From assembly GCF_002895005.1 (NCBI RefSeq), contig NZ_POWF01000001.1:248001-312000 (forward strand): a stretch of DNA of 64,000 bases, in the 5' to 3' direction. How positions within the stretch are numbered: position 1 is the first letter of the stretch; every line of letters starts with the position of its first letter. Shown piece after piece: positions 63,095-64,000 of this stretch. The notes below the pieces were generated by a model, which searched no databases, was not told the origin of the DNA, and saw nothing but the letters and a program-made list of their open reading frames with translations. The position numbers were made by a program, and so were the translations under genes. Source of the stretch: Hanstruepera neustonica (GTDB lineage: Bacteria; Bacteroidota; Bacteroidia; Flavobacteriales; Flavobacteriaceae).

Positions 63095-64000
63095 TCGTTC
63101 AGTTTTAAAACAGCCATAAATGCTTGTTGCGGTATTTCAACATTACCCACTTGACGCATTTTCTTTTTACCCTTTTTCTGTTTTTCCAATAGCTTTCGTT
63201 TTCTGGAGATATCACCACCGTAACACTTGGCAGTGACATCTTTACGTAAAGCTTTGATAGTTTCTCTTGAAATAATTTTTGCACCAATAGCTGCCTGTAT
63301 AGGTATATCAAATTGTTGACGCGGAATCAATTCTTTTAATTTCTCGCACATCTTTTTACCAATATTGTAAGCATTATCAGCATGTATTAATGCTGAAAGG
63401 GCGTCAACTTGTTGTGAATTCAATAAAATATCAACTCGAACCAATTTTGAAGCTCGCATGCCGATTGGAGAATAGTCAAAAGACGCATAACCTTTGGAAA
63501 CAGTTTTCAACCTATCGTAAAAATCAAATACTATTTCAGCTAGAGGCATATCAAAACTCAATTCAACGCGTTCAGGTGTAAGATAGGTTTGGTTTTTTAT
63601 TTGACCGCGCTTTTCAATGCATAAGCTCATGACCGAACCAACAAAATCTGCCTTGGTAATAATTGTTGCTTTGATATAAGGCTCCTCAACACGGTTCAAG
63701 GTTGAAGGATCGGGCAAATCCGTTGGATTGTTGACAATAATAATATCATCAGGATTTTTATTTGTAAATGCATGGTAAGACACGTTAGGTACAGTCGTAA
63801 TGACCGTCATGTCGAATTCACGCTCCAAACGTTCTTGAATAATTTCCAGGTGTAGCATGCCTAAAAATCCACAACGAAAACCAAAACCTAGTGCAGCTGA
63901 ACTTTCTGGTTGAAAAACCAAAGAGGCATCATTCAACTGAAGCTTTTCCATGGATGCTCTTAAATCCTCATAATCCTCTGTGTCAACTGGATAAATTCCA
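63091..64000 (-). CDS. lepA: Elongation factor 4 (LepA), N-terminal part outside the window
   Basis: Only the C-terminal 303 residues are visible, and the frame is open to the right edge. The visible start [32 protein letters not shown] is the LepA domain III region. It is followed by [26 protein letters not shown] and the LepA-specific C-terminus [27 protein letters not shown]. LepA back-translocates ribosomes or assists their assembly. An internal Met at 63951 is not the true start. Confidence 0.97.
   Translation of the reverse strand, partial: GIYPVDTEDYEDLRASMEKLQLNDASLVFQPESSAALGFGFRCGFLGMLHLEIIQERLEREFDMTVITTVPNVSYHAFTNKNPDDIIIVNNPTDLPDPSTLNRVEEPYIKATIITKADFVGSVMSLCIEKRGQIKNQTYLTPERVELSFDMPLAEIVFDFYDRLKTVSKGYASFDYSPIGMRASKLVRVDILLNSQQVDALSALIHADNAYNIGKKMCEKLKELIPRQQFDIPIQAAIGAKIISRETIKALRKDVTAKCYGGDISRKRKLLEKQKKGKKKMRQVGNVEIPQQAFMAVLKLND

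Overview
The window looks like part of a chromosome from a marine-type member of the Flavobacteriaceae (Bacteroidota). The evidence is an AT-rich genome (about one third G+C by eye), promoters of the TAnnTTTG type, almost no Shine-Dalgarno sequences, a protein with a type IX secretion (T9SS) C-terminal signal, and typical Bacteroidota families (DUF4837, DUF4175, head-GIN, GH3-like, DUF922-like).

Region 1 (1-15.8 kb, all on the minus strand) is one long, tightly packed cell-surface polysaccharide operon. In transcription order it holds a Wzz-like chain-length protein, rmlB-rmlA-rmlC-rmlD (dTDP-L-rhamnose), cysQ, a tandem DUF2061 protein, cysC-cysD-cysN (PAPS synthesis), an orphan lipoprotein, a Wzx-type flippase, two sulfotransferases, a Wzy/ligase-like membrane protein, a GT4 glycosyltransferase and a second Wzy/ligase-like protein that runs off the left edge. 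There is no PAPS or sulfite reductase gene, so the PAPS is probably made for sulfating a rhamnose-containing glycan, with CysQ clearing the PAP by-product.

Region 2 (15.8-25.9 kb) holds a nucleoside-phosphorylase-like protein, a GH3-family enzyme, an M23 peptidase, a small TatA (19974-20150), a DUF4837 lipoprotein, an MltD-like lytic transglycosylase, pgk, holB and an OmpH/Skp-like lipoprotein.

Region 3 (26-42 kb) holds a methyltransferase, mnmG flanked on both sides by parS-like palindromes, ybeY, a very large DUF4175 protein, an AlkB alkane hydroxylase, gltX, a beta-barrel protein, an SPFH protein, a FemAB/GNAT-like protein, DUF1761, glnS, a zinc ribbon and folB.

Region 4 (42.1-48.3 kb) starts with tRNA-Cys(GCA) followed by three decayed copies of its 3' end. 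It continues with a LysE exporter, a GIN-domain protein, rnr, a T9SS beta-propeller and a 558-base, roughly 80% AT gap with a perfect DnaA box.

Region 5 (48.3-64 kb) holds rpiB, a zinc CDF exporter, a GNAT, a double OmpA-domain protein, a CtpA-like protease, rnpA, a GCS2-CBS ligase paired with an aspartoacylase-like deacylase, a DUF922-like protein that has lost its histidines, M1 and S8 peptidases, an MBL hydrolase, a CPA1 antiporter with a TrkA-N domain, and the 3' part of lepA.

The points most worth a second look are the sulfated-glycan operon, the two parS sites around mnmG together with the AT-rich DnaA-box gap about 20 kb away (a possible origin region), the serial tRNA-Cys 3'-end relics, and the GCS2-CBS/deacylase pair. 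I saw no clear phage, IS element, CRISPR array or defence island.
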